From Glaciozyma antarctica PI12 (Eukaryota > Basidiomycota > Microbotryomycetes > Kriegeriales > Camptobasidiaceae), in the NCBI GenBank assembly GCA_002917775.1, contig KZ627150.1, forward strand, positions 120,972-184,971: DNA of 64,000 nt, in the 5' to 3' direction. Within the stretch, counting starts at the first letter, position 1. Every line of letters begins with the position of its first letter. Made by a program: the position numbers and the translations under genes. This document shows, piece after piece, positions 30,962-41,656 of the stretch. Below the pieces are notes generated by a model. It ran no database searches. It was given only the letters and a program-made list of their open reading frames with translations, and was not told the DNA's origin.

Positions 30962-32997
30962 TCAACGAAGCCTGAGCGCTGCGAACGAGGAATCAGCAAC
31001 AGCATTCCACTGGAGCAACGAGCGACTGACCTTCCGCGTCCTTTATCCTCGCCGCCTCCCTGAACGTAGTCATAATGCAGCCAATCGTATCGTTGATCAT
31101 CTTCTGATCCGAAATCAAAGCCCTTGCCTTGATCTTCTCCACGACCGTCTCCCTCGGCAGCGGAGGAGAGACCGGACGAGCATCTCGCTTTCGTTCTTGA
31201 AGCTGTTGAGGAATGCGCACAGGTCTCGCATGACCTTAATTTCGGATCGAGATCTGAGGGCGTGTCGCTCCGTTCGGTCCCGATCTGTTCGAGGAGTAAG
31301 CAGGGAACGGGAGAGAGAGGGGAAACGAGACGCGCTCTGAACACTCAAGTCGCACCGAGGCTTGTGGTGGGCCGCGTCAACCTTGGCACCTGCAATCAGC
31401 TGGGCATCAGCGAGAGCGAGAGCGACGAGAGTGAAGGGCACACATGCGCTGGAGCAGTAGCACACAAACTCGCACCGCGTGCACTTCATCTGCTCGGCAG
31501 GCGGAACTAGAAACACAAGCGTAATCAGCGCCAGCTCAAGCGAGGAAGACGAAGGAAGGCACACACGCTTTTTGGAGCAGGCGCCGCAAGCCTGGACAAG
31601 GGTGTTGCGACGACGTTCGGACTCCTTCCGCTCGACCTGCAGCAGTCAACGGACAATTACTATGTACTAAACTGCACAGATGCGACGTACTTCGGCCCAC
31701 CAGGGATCCCAGACCTCCTTCGCGATGTTGAGGTCGACTCGAAGCTGCATCTCCCACTGCCGCCTTGCAATGATCGCCTTCGGGATAGTTCCAGTAGGCC
31801 TAACGATAGCCGAACGCCTCTCGTGGAAGGCGAGTGACCCCATCTTCAAATCTCCCGCGATGATGATGGTCGAGCACGGGATATGGTCCGCAGGCGATCC
31901 CGGGGGCTGTCGACGACGAAGTCCTTCGGTAGTGAGGAGAGTGGCGAAAGGAGGGTCGTAAGTTCCATAGAGGCTGTCCTGGATAGACTGGATATCGGCG
32001 TGTGGGAGAAAGCGGGCGGAGACGAGTCGGAAGGCCTTGTCGGTGTTGACGATGGCCGAATCGAACGAAAGGCGAACGAAAGGCGGACGAAGAGGGTGTG
32101 GGCGGTGATGCGGGAGGGGAGGAGAAGCTGAAGTCCATCGGTAAGAGCCTCGCCCATCCCCGCTCCGAATTCGGGGGTCGAGGTGTACATGTCGACGATC
32201 CACTCGTTCAGGCGGCCACCGTTGGGGATTTGACGCTCGGTTTCGGGTTGAGATAGCGCAACTGGAGTCAAAGCAGTTCAGTAGCTGGCTATTTGAGGCT
32301 TCGGAAACCTTACGAGCCTTGCAGCGCATCTTGTGGAGGCGCCAATCCGACTTCTGACCTGGAGTTAGGCTCAGCTTCTGCGCAAGAGGAGGCGGGACGA
32401 GGACACGTACAGGCCTCCGAGCAGTACAGGATCGAACGACATCCTCCGCATTGCAACCTCTTCAAAGGAGGGAGCATCAACGCTTCGCAAGCCTCGCATT
32501 GGTCGAGGAAGAAGTCGGCCTGCGAGGAGATTAGTTGCGTTCTTTCAAGAGGAGAGAGCGGGAGCAAACGCACGACGTGCACCTCCTGCGTGATCGCCTT
32601 CTTCTCGCTGGCCTTGATACCAGGGTCGCAGGGGTTCCCGCCGTACTTTCTCAAGGTTGGGCTGAACTGAGTCCACGCCCTGGTCAGACTCCTTTCACTG
32701 GAGCGGGACTCGTGTACGAACCTGCTCGATCATCGTCTTGCGCATAAAGTGAGGCGGAGCGCTCAGCAGTGCGTTGGAGAGCGGCATATCGAGCAGTTGA
32801 ACGCGCGTAAAGGGAGAAGCAGAGCAGACTCGAGGCGACTCGAGGGGGAGACGCTCGGGGCAAAACTCTCGATCATTCAAGACTTCGACTTTCTGCCCGC
32901 CTCCTGATCTTGCTCTCCCCGACTTGCTCGCACCGCTGCTCGTTATGGTCGTCTCTAACGAGCTGATAACCACACCAAGCTCACTTCCTGCGCTCAT
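30962..32997 (-). pseudogene. Double MYND-finger protein, frameshifted by an 11-bp duplication
   Basis: Two MYND-type clusters. The first is CEACEALMLPPLKRLQCGGC, YCSEACQ, W-RLHKMRC (around 32330-32520). The second is CGACSKK, MKCTRCEFVCYCSSAC, AHHKPRC (around 31340-31620). Between them is an alpha/beta-looking linker of about 200 residues (SIQDSLYGTYDPPF, ADHIPCSTIIIAGDL, RRQWEMQLRVD). The linker frame is broken by a perfect 11-bp duplication at 32062-32083; with one copy removed, LFVRLSF runs straight into DSAIVNTDKAFRLV. The N-terminus starts at 32997 (MSAGSELGVV) or at the internal Met at 32787. The last exon ends ALRLR. If the duplication is real, the product stops after the first finger. 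Confidence 0.68.
32062..32083 (-). repeat. Perfect 11-bp tandem duplication (2 copies)
   Basis: On the plus strand CGAACGAAAGG is present twice in direct tandem. It sits in the linker of the double MYND gene, exactly at the switch of open frame. It is the same size as the duplication in the MYND gene at 5701-5722 but unrelated in sequence. Confidence 0.95.
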
Positions 32998-33176
32998 CCC
33001 TGCTGGTCGTGCGCAGCCTCACTGTCAAACGGAGGGACAAAGGAGGAAGCGAGGCCGAGTTAGCTCTTCGCAACCAAGCCAGCTTCTCTCACCCCGTCCC
33101 AGCATGTACGCTTGCGCACCGATAAACAACGTTCAAACGACCTTATAATTACTGCAACAAGCTCCCTTCCCGCTCC

Positions 33177-35880
33177 TCACATCGAATCCGAAAAGAAGAA
33201 ATCCGTCGACCTCGGCACCGCGCTCACCGCCATCGACCCCGGTATCTCGACCTTCTCCCCACTCAAATCCAGCAACTTGATCTTAACCCCAATCTCCGTC
33301 AATCCCTGAATCAACTCGACCGTCTCCTGTGTCGTCACGCTCCCCTCTGGCCTAAGGAGCGCCAGTCCATCGACCCACTCGCTGTAGGTCGCTTGATCTG
33401 GCGCAACGAGTTCGGCGATGATACCGTCGGCGAAGAGGAGGGAGAAGGAGAGGGGTGTGGAAGCGGTGGAGGCGGAGGAGAGGGAGTGGCGGTAGGAGAG
33501 GGAGGTGGAGCTGGAGAAGGTGCGCGTGCGGCCGTTGACGGAGCTGGTGCCGCTGGCGATGACTTCGGTGACGAGGGCTAAGTCGACTGAGATGAGAGTC
33601 AGCGAGGGTAGAGACGCAGCGAGGGAAAAGGGCTCACTTCGCTCGGGGAGGTCTTCGAGTCCTCCGCGAATGGGGACCCGCTCGTGCGTCTCGACGAAAT
33701 GTAGAGCTTTCCGGTTCGCTGCCAGTCGGTAGAATCTCCAAGGTCGCTGCGCCGACGACATGGACTTCTTTGATGCCGCGGCGTGCGACGAGGAACTGGG
33801 AGTGCGGAACCAGGCGCCCTCGTGAAGGCAGGAGATGCGCTGGTTCCGAACGAATTCGTACGACTCGAGGTACAGCCGACCTCGAAGATTCCTAAGGTAC
33901 TGCGTTAGTTCGAAGCCAAAGCGTGAACGAGAGAAAAGACGCACCGAACGGGAGCTTTGCTGAGAATGTCGTCCTCGATCTCCATCTCTCGCATCTGCCG
34001 ATCCCGCACCGTCTTGTACTCCGTAAGAATAAAGTCCCTGCTCCATACATCAGCATCAATCCTCCGCTCCCATGGCACAAACCCACTGCTTGACCTCATA
34101 CCACGCCTTCTCCCCCCACCGCCCACTCAACGCCACCGAGATCTGGCTCCTCGTAAGCGTCGCGACCCTCTCGAAATCTCCCACCGCCGCGCCCGACTCG
34201 AGCCATATACGTAGAAAGAACTCGGTCGCGAGGTAGTGCGCCTCGTAGAACCTGAGGAGGAACGGAGCGGGCGTAGTGGGAGAAGCTGAGATGCCAGACG
34301 TGATGTCGAAGTGGGAAGCCAGGGCGAGGGTGATGGTTGAGGATACGGTGGCAAGAGGGCAGCGACGGTCTTCGGGGCGAGATAGCTGGGCTTTGATGGC
34401 CTGTGAGCGAAGAGTGAGTGACTTCTCGGGGGGCGGCAGCGAGGAACGTACGGCGGCGAATTCGGTGCGGTGATCCGTGGCGAATCGCGCGAGCGCTTTC
34501 AGGCCCAGTAAGCCCGACTCCTCAAACTCGAGCTGCGGGCCTTCCGACTGGAACCCGAGTCGCCGCCAGCGGCACGTCTCGTCTGCCTCCTTCCCCAATC
34601 CCGCAGCGTCCCAGATCTCGTCGAATAGGCCGTAATGAGGTTCGTCGACTCGAGTTTTCAGGGAGAGGTGGAGAGAAGCGAGGAGGTTGGCTTGGAAGGT
34701 GAGGACGGCTGAGGGGTCGCCGCCAGATTTGAACGAGTCGAGGAGTTTCTGTCGAGGAGAGATTAGGTCAAGAGCGGTAGAAAAGACGCAAGACGTACAC
34801 CGATGACCTTCCACGCCTGCAGCTTCTCCAGCTCATCTCCAAAGCGACCATCGCCCATTTCCGTCGCGTTCTTCAGCAGGCTGTTGATTAGGGCGAGGGA
34901 GAGCGACGCGACAGGTACGTCTTCCGACGAGAGCCGATCCACGACAGTCTTCATGAATTGAGTTTGCTTTTGAATCTCGTCATAGACTGTGGCGAAGCCA
35001 GAGCTTGGAGAGGAGGCGGATGAGGTCGAAGTGGAGCGTGAGAGGGTGAGGCGGCGAAGGATGGCAATGGCGGGTCGAGTGATGTTAATGAGCGGCTCCG
35101 TAGCTGCGATCCTTAAGTATCAGCTCGCTCCTCTCTGGTAGCTACGAACCGCGTACCGATGATCTCGACAACGCGTCCGACGAACCCCTCGCCCAGGCCC
35201 TCCCACCCAGTCTCCTCCAAATCCATCACACTCTGCATCGACAATAGTGCATACCCCAGCGTGTTCCCTGAGCACCTCAATATAACCCCCTGCAATGCCG
35301 CCAATCCTCCTCGCACGAGGAACTCGTTAAGGAACGTCCGCTCCTTGACGAGCGTTCGAAGCGAGAAGCTAGCCAGCTTGACTACGCTCGCCTCCTGCGA
35401 CCGAAGCTTCTCCACCAGCTCGGTAGCTTCGATATTTGGTGCGCTGCAGAGGGTGAACCTGTGCACAGGACGTCAGCTCCTAGAAGTCACCGCCGCTCCG
35501 GACCAGCTCACGATAGGCCTCGCTCCAGGAACCTCCCCAAGTTCTCCTCCGTAACAAGCTCCCCAGAATCCTGCTCCCGTAGCGCAAACAGGGCTGGCGG
35601 CTCCTTGATCCCTAGCTGCGAGCTCAGAGCGAGTTGGCGAATGATCTCCGACAAGGGCACCTCCCGGTCGATCCTAGCTTTCACGGAGCGGCTGCCTGGA
35701 GAGTGTGGACGCGTTAAGAGCTGATAGTGGGTCTTCCTAGGGCGTGAACGAACCGTAGCTGACGAAGATGGTGGGGGAGGTGGGAGGTTGTTGATTCGGG
35801 GATGCAGGGACGAGCGTGCGGAGGGGTGGCGGCGGTTGGGTGCTTGTGCTTGCCCTAGGGCTCTCTGGTTCTTGTGCCAT
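33177..35880 (-). CDS. ELMO/CED-12 family protein (ARM-ELMO-PH)
   Basis: Homolog of ELMO/CED-12, which with DOCK-type GEFs activates Rac-like GTPases at the membrane. The N-terminus (MAQEPESPRAST, from 35880) leads into a ubiquitin-like/armadillo part (LVEKLRSQEASVVKLASF, GGLAALQGVILRCSG). The ELMO domain follows (RVDEPHYGLFDEIWDAAG, FEESGLLGLKALARFA), then HYLATEFFLRIW. A C-terminal PH domain begins RNLRGRLYLESYEFVRNQ and continues through WRFYRLAANRKALHFVE. The stop follows DFFFSDSM. Introns are conventional and the frame is intact. No DOCK partner is in the window. It shares a 95-bp upstream region with the OPT transporter. Confidence 0.85.
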
Positions 35881-35975
35881 TTCGGCGCTGGGCGTGGGCT
35901 GCTAGCGGTGGTGTGGTCGAGTTGAAAGCAACGAACCTCGCGTGCTCGCTCCTCCTCTCCTTTCTCCCCTCCTCG
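35881..35975. promoter_or_regulatory. Shared divergent promoter, ELMO / OPT transporter
   Basis: 95 bp between the two start codons, without a visible TATA element. This is one of several compact divergent gene pairs in the window. Confidence 0.45.
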
Positions 35976-38900
35976 ATGCCCCCAAAGTCAACCTGCACTC
36001 CTCTCTTCGATGCAGACGAGGACAGCAGCTCAGCTACAGAAGCGGAAGACTCCGATGGTATCCCTCTCAAGCCCCTAGCCTCCACGTCCACCGCCTCACC
36101 TCAAAGACGACGCGACTCGTTCAACGACACGTCGGACAACCACGACTCGGACGACGATGGAGAGGAGGAGATTTGGGCTGATGGATAGGAGAAGACGGAG
36201 TAGGAGAAGACGGAGATAGGAGAGCGGAGAAGGAGGAAGACGTCGAGCCACTGTTCCGTAACAGCTCCGAGGGAGTTGACGACGCGCTGGCGATGGTACG
36301 AAGTGTGAGTCGAGCTACGCTATGATGTGGGCTGGGAGTGCGTTTTGTTATCTGAAGCTGTGGGGGCTGAGTTGGGCTGCGCTGGTACCGCTGTCGGGAG
36401 GGTGCCAGCTGCGGATAGACGATTGGTTATCGACCGCTGATACTCCCGCAGACTGTGCCAGAGAGTGACGACCCTACGCTTCCTGCGCTTACTTTCAGAG
36501 TTATCGTCCTTGGTTCTCTCCTTTGCGTATTTGGAGGTGAGTCCTGCGTTCTCATCGAAGCGAGCTAACCCGAGCTAACCCGACCCCCCATCCTCAGCCG
36601 CTATCTCGCAGCTGTTCTTCTTCAAGTCGAACGCGCCATCCTTGTCAGTTACTCTTTACTGGAGAGTGCCCGGGCGAGCTAACAGCCGCTGCAGTTCATC
36701 CTTCTTCATCATCCTCATCGCCTTCCCTCGTACGCATCCCGAGATCACTCTCGCCTCCCTGCTGACTCTTCCTTTCAGTGGGTCACTGGCTTGCTGCAAT
36801 CCTTCCAGATCGCGAATTCTCCTTCTTTGAAAACCGGGTGCGCTTCACGCTCAATCCTGGGCCGTTTAACAAGAAAGAGCATCTTCTCGTGAGCCACTTT
36901 TCTTAGCCCTGCGACGCGTGTCCTGACGCCGATTTCTTTCGCAGATAGGCGTATTGGCAGGCTCCGGTGCATCGGCGGCGTACGCAGGAGAGATCATCTC
37001 AGTCCAAGACCTCTACTACCACACCGAGCTGGGCGCAGTGGGCGGACTGCTGCTGTTGCTCTCGACGCAGCTTATCGGCTTCGGGCTCTCCGGATTGACG
37101 TATCGACTGCTGTGAGTGGTTCTCGGCATCCATTTCGATCAGCGAGCTTACTTTTGGCGTACAGCGTACGACCTACGGCGATGTTGTGGCCATCGACTCT
37201 TGTCTTCGTCACGCTGTTCGAAACCCTGCACGGTGGCGCCAAAGATCATCTGAAGGAGACTCGCGACCGGATGCGCTTCTTCTCCTACAGGTACTTACTT
37301 CCTCAGCCTTTCCCTTCCGCTGCTTACTCCCTCTCCGCACAGCTTCATCGGCATCTTCGGCTGGCAATTCCTCCCCGCCGTCGTCTTTCCCACTCTCACC
37401 TCCATCGCTGTTCTCTGCCTATTCAACAACCAGTCCCTCCTGCTGCGTACGCTGGGATCGGGATACGACGGCTTCGGGTTCCTGGACTTCTCACTCGACT
37501 GGAGCGTAATCGGCGGGACGGGGGCGCTATATACCCCTTTCTTCGCTCAGGCGTGCTATTTCGCAGGGCTCGCGTTCAACATGGTGAGTCGTTCCGGTCG
37601 GTGAGGGACGCAGCGAGACTGATGCAGGCAGTGGATCGTCATGCCCCTCCTCTACTTTGCCGATTTCTGGGACGCCAGAAGTTTCGACTCGCCGCTCGCT
37701 GCTGTACGTGCCTTCCTCTTCACTTCACTCTCTCCGCTGACTCGTTCATTCAGCACCTCTACAACTCGACCTTCGGCGTGCGTGCCGTCCTACGCCCCTC
37801 TCCTCCCACTAACCTCTCGCAACCCCAGCGCTTCGACGTCCTCGAGATCCTCACCCCCGAACTCACTCTCAACACCACCCGCTTCGCCGAAGTCGAACCC
37901 ATCCTCCTCACGCCTTACTTCGCGCTTTCCTATGGCGTCTCGTTCGCAGTCCTCACCAGCGCCATCTCGACCGTCGCTTTATGGCACTGGAAGGACATCC
38001 GAGACGCGTTTAGTACGCGCGAGGTCGCGGGCGATATCCATGTCGAGATGCTCGAGATGCTAGGAGCTACTCCAAGATCCCGACTTCGTACGTCCTTCTC
38101 GCCGCTTTCTTCTAGATGGGAGCTGATGAGCGAGCAGGTACTACCTCACAGTCTTCTTCTCGATGTTGGGTGCAGCGGTTGCGCTGGTGTGGTTCTTCCC
38201 GCTGCAGCTTCCCGTGTGGGGGCTGTTCCTCGCGATCACGATGGCAGTTGCGTTCCTAGTTCCGCTGGGAGTGCGTTCTCGCTGCCGTACTCTCACTTCG
38301 TATTCTCGCTAATCCTCTCTTCGCAGATCATCGCTGCGATCAGTGAGCTCTGTCTCGCTTGTCGCGCAAGGAGACGCTGACGCCTTCGCGCAGCCAACAC
38401 GACGCTGGGCTTGAACGTAATCACCGAGTTCGTCGCTGGGTACCTCTTCCCTGGCAGACCAATCGCGAACATCGTCTTCAAGGTAAGCTCGCTTCGCTCC
38501 TTCGCGACCGCCCCAGCTAACGATCCTTCGCAGGTCTTTGGCTACATGACTATCGTCCAAAGTCTCGATCTCACGTCCGACATGAAGCTCGGCCTGTACA
38601 TGAAAATCCCACCTCGCCACCTTTTCGCATGCCAAGTCTACGGAACCGCCTTGGGCAGCGTCGTCAACTACTCCCGTGCGTCTTCCCTCTTCGCCTCGTA
38701 CACTGGTGCTAATCAGAGTCGCTCAGTGATCCGCGGTGTCATCAACAGCAAGCGCCCTTTCCTCGACGGCAGCGTCATTGATCCTACAGGACAGTGGTCA
38801 GGTCAGAACCCACTCGCTCAGCCCGCGCGAAGCACCGCTCACGCCTCTCGCTAGGTCGCAAGCCCGAGATCTTCATGTCGGCCTCTGTGATCTGGGGCCT

Positions 38901-39623
38901 CGTGGCTCCCCATCGCTTCTTCGCAGGGCAGTACGCTGTCTTGTATTGGGTGCGTCCGCTGCGGTTCACGGGTGCGAATCGGGCTGATAATCTCGAGCTC
39001 GCAGGGCTTCCTCGTTGGCGCTCTCCTGCCTTTCGTCCCGTACCTGCTTCATAAAAAGTATGGCGGGCAGTTCTGGAGGAAGATCTCGATCCCTCTCATC
39101 CTTCATGGCGTGAGTCGGCCTTACCACCTCGAATGATCCAGTACTGACGAGCTCGCTCCTCACAGAGTATTGCTCCTCCGCAAATGCGTACGTCTGGTCC
39201 TCGCTTGCGAAGACTGTTGGACTAACGCCTTGCGCGCAGCTACGAACGTGATCATCCCAGGCTTCCTCGTCGGCTTCGCCAGTCAATTCTACGCTCTCCG
39301 ATACCGCCCACGCTGGTTCGCGAAGTACAAGTGCGCTCGACCGCACTTCATCTGCTGTACAATTACTGACCTCTCTCGTCTAGCTACGTTCTCTCCTCCG
39401 CCCTCGACGCAGGAACCTCGATCAACGCGCTGACCATCTGTGAGTTCCTCTTGCTCTCAATCTCTCGACACCGTCCTGACCACTCGCTCCGCAGATATCT
39501 TCGGGCTATCGACTTTCGTACGTCGCTCGCCCGTGCTTTGAAGATGGATGCTGAATTGTCTTGCAGACGGAGTGGTGGGGGAACAGCAGGATCGACACGG
39601 AGCACTGCCGGCCAGGCTCGTGA
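35976..39623 (+). CDS. Oligopeptide transporter (OPT family)
   Basis: Proton-coupled transporter of small peptides or metal-peptide complexes in the plasma membrane, with about 14-16 helices. Landmarks: VIVLGSLLCVFGAAISQLF, NPGPFNKKEHLLI, TLHGGAKDHLKETRDRM-RFF, FGWQFLPAVVFPTL, GALYTPFFAQACYFAGLAFN, NTTLGLNVITEFVAGYLFPG, FGYMTIVQSLDLTSDMKLG, and the end TEWWGNSRIDTEHC, all typical. About 14 introns splice in frame. The acidic N-terminal tail from ATG 35976 (MPPKSTCTPLFDADEDSSS to EEEIWADG) runs into TAG at 36186, while EDVEPLFRNSSEGVDDALAMV lies in another frame; a 15-bp duplication marks the break. ATG 36293 in the correct frame would yield the whole membrane part without the tail. Confidence 0.85.
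36186..36215 (+). repeat. Perfect 15-bp tandem duplication (2 copies)
   Basis: TAGGAGAAGACGGAG is present twice head to tail, followed by a partial third start (ATAGGAGA). It introduces TAG codons in the frame of the OPT N-terminal tail, at the point where the reading frame is lost. Confidence 0.93.
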
Positions 39624-40151
39624 ACAGGGACATTATTCGGGCCAATAGAGGGTTTGCGGGGATGTGTCGCATCTGCTCGTATTTATCTGCTCGTCGTTCA
39701 GTTCTAGTACGAGGGTGGGAGCTGCTGGAAAGAGGGACGCAGGATCAGGACCCCTGCTGGCCTCCGCGGCGCTGCTCGGATTTGGTTTCGAGGAGATCTG
39801 GTTTCGTATGCTTCTCGTACCTCCCACTCGCGGATTCGATTTGCTCTGCTTGATATCGATACTACGCGCATCCGGGAAGGTGAGCTGGCTGTGGTTCGGG
39901 GGTGAGGGCGGCACTGACGAGTCCGCGCAGAACCTCTGAAGCTACTCTCCTGTCCAACTTCCTGCTTTGACTCGGCTTCGTCGACCCACCGGTACGCTTG
40001 CATTCCGAAGGACCAGAGCAGAAAGCTGACGTGCTGGACTCAGGCCTCTCAGCTGCGCTCACCCTCTTCAAGCGCTCGCCTTCCTTTCGAGGTGCGCCCG
40101 GGCTCGCCGAACGCCTCCCAGGCTCGACTAACTACTTTTCTCACAGCCCCA
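39624..40151. other. Intergenic, 528 bp
   Basis: 3' flank of the OPT gene and upstream region of the third F-box-like gene. A gctgac/cag pair near 40027-40090 may be a UTR intron end. An in-frame ATG at 40092 would add 20 residues without family similarity. Nothing else supported. Confidence 0.35.
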
Positions 40152-41470
40152 ATGTCTCTCCCACCTTCTCTCCGCCTCAGCGAGGAAGCCCGCGACCTCG
40201 TCTGCGACCACCTCCTCTCCCTCCCCTTCCCCCCTCGTCAATCTCCACCCAGCACCCTCACCTCCCTCGCCCGCGTCTCAAAGCACTGGCTCTCTTCCTC
40301 CCTCCGAGCTCTCTACCGCTCTCCGCTCGACGCCTTTTCCCTCTCGATCAGCGCCTCGGGGCAGAAGTGGACTCCTGCGAACAGGCTTCTCGCGACGCTC
40401 CGCGCAAGGCCGGAGTTGGCGGCGTACGTCGAGTCGCTTCATCGCCTTACGAAGGTGTACCTCGCCTTGATCTCGTGGATGACGTCTACGGCGAAAGAGA
40501 AAGAGGAAGCGGAGTGCGAGGAGTGGGAATGGGCGTGCGGGATGCTCGAGTGTTGCACGAGGCTCAAGACTGTTGGACTGCCGTTCTCGACGAGGGAGGA
40601 GGCGGCGAGGATGCTGGAGCTGCTGGTTGGCGATCGTGCGCGGCTGAGGAGCGTCGTTCTCGGCTCGTTGAGGGGTTCGCTGGAGCGGGAGGCGTTCGAA
40701 TGTTGGTTGGAGGAGTGCGGGATCGAGGATCTGGATTATCTGGAGGTCGATTCGCATTCGTCGGATGAGTCAACGGGGGAAGGGGGACGACGGGAACGAA
40801 TCCGCTTCGCCTTCGCAAGCTCAGGCTCAAATTCGGCGAAATCGACGCGGCAAGCCTCTTGCTCTGCATCCCAAAGGACGTCTCCACCCTCCACTCGATC
40901 GAGCTCGATATTACCTCCCCAGAGCTGGACGTCGACAAACTTGCTCTCCTCCTCGCGGTGATCGGTACTCAACTCCGCGACTTCTCCTTCTTCGCCAGCG
41001 GAGCCGTTGACCCCAACGTCCTCGAGACCTACCCCGGCAGGCACGAAGGCCCCGGCTTCTGCCTCGAATTCTTCACGGCCTTTCCGCACCTCGAGCACTT
41101 CACCCTCTCCTCGGCGGGCGACATGACACTGGAAAAGCTCGAAGCTCTCGCCTGTACCTCGCCGCAGCTCAGGACTATCGACCTCAAGCAGAGCGTCCGG
41201 ATCAACGAGCACCGGGTTCGTTTCGACGATGTGGGGGATAGGAGGATCGCAGCGGCGTTGCGGAGCCTCCCAGCGCTGGAGAGGGTCGACCTTGGCTGGG
41301 TGCCGGTCGACTATTTGTCGGCGTTGTCCGAGTGCTTTAAGGTTGCGAAGGAGAGGGATTTCGAACTTGATTACGAGGTGTGCACGTTCTTGGACGAAGA
41401 AGACGATGGCACGGATCCCGAGTCGGAGGGCTACTGGAAGAGGGAGATGGCGGTACTTTACAATTTGTGA
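40152..41470 (+). CDS. F-box-like protein, copy 3, one base out of frame
   Basis: Starts MSLPPSLRLSEEARDLVCDHLL, with the box continuing VSKHWLSSSLRALYRSPL. It shares EWEWACGMLECCTRLKTVG with copies 1 and 2, and AGDMTLEKLEALACTSPQLR, LERVDLGWVPVDYL and a C-terminal acidic segment (EVCTFLDEEDDGTDPESEG) with copy 4. Two long open frames cover it, 40152 to about 40795 and about 40780 to 41470, offset by one base in a G-rich tract (GGGGGAAGGGGG) near 40776-40790. The span of 1,319 nt is one base short of an open frame, with no plausible intron. It is either a recent frameshift mutation or a homopolymer miscount. Confidence 0.65.
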
Positions 41471-41656
41471 GCTGGGGACACGCCGATAGACACTTCCTCG
41501 TATGCTTCTAGTTTCTGCAAGTCTTTGTGCAGCTTGTACGAGCGAGAATCGAGAGAGAAAGGCGAAGAGGCTCGCGCCAAATCTCGTCTCCAAAAAAAAT
41601 GAGCTTGAGCTCCTTCGCTTCGACCAGCTCCATCCCCTCCGACACGCAGCGCCGCC

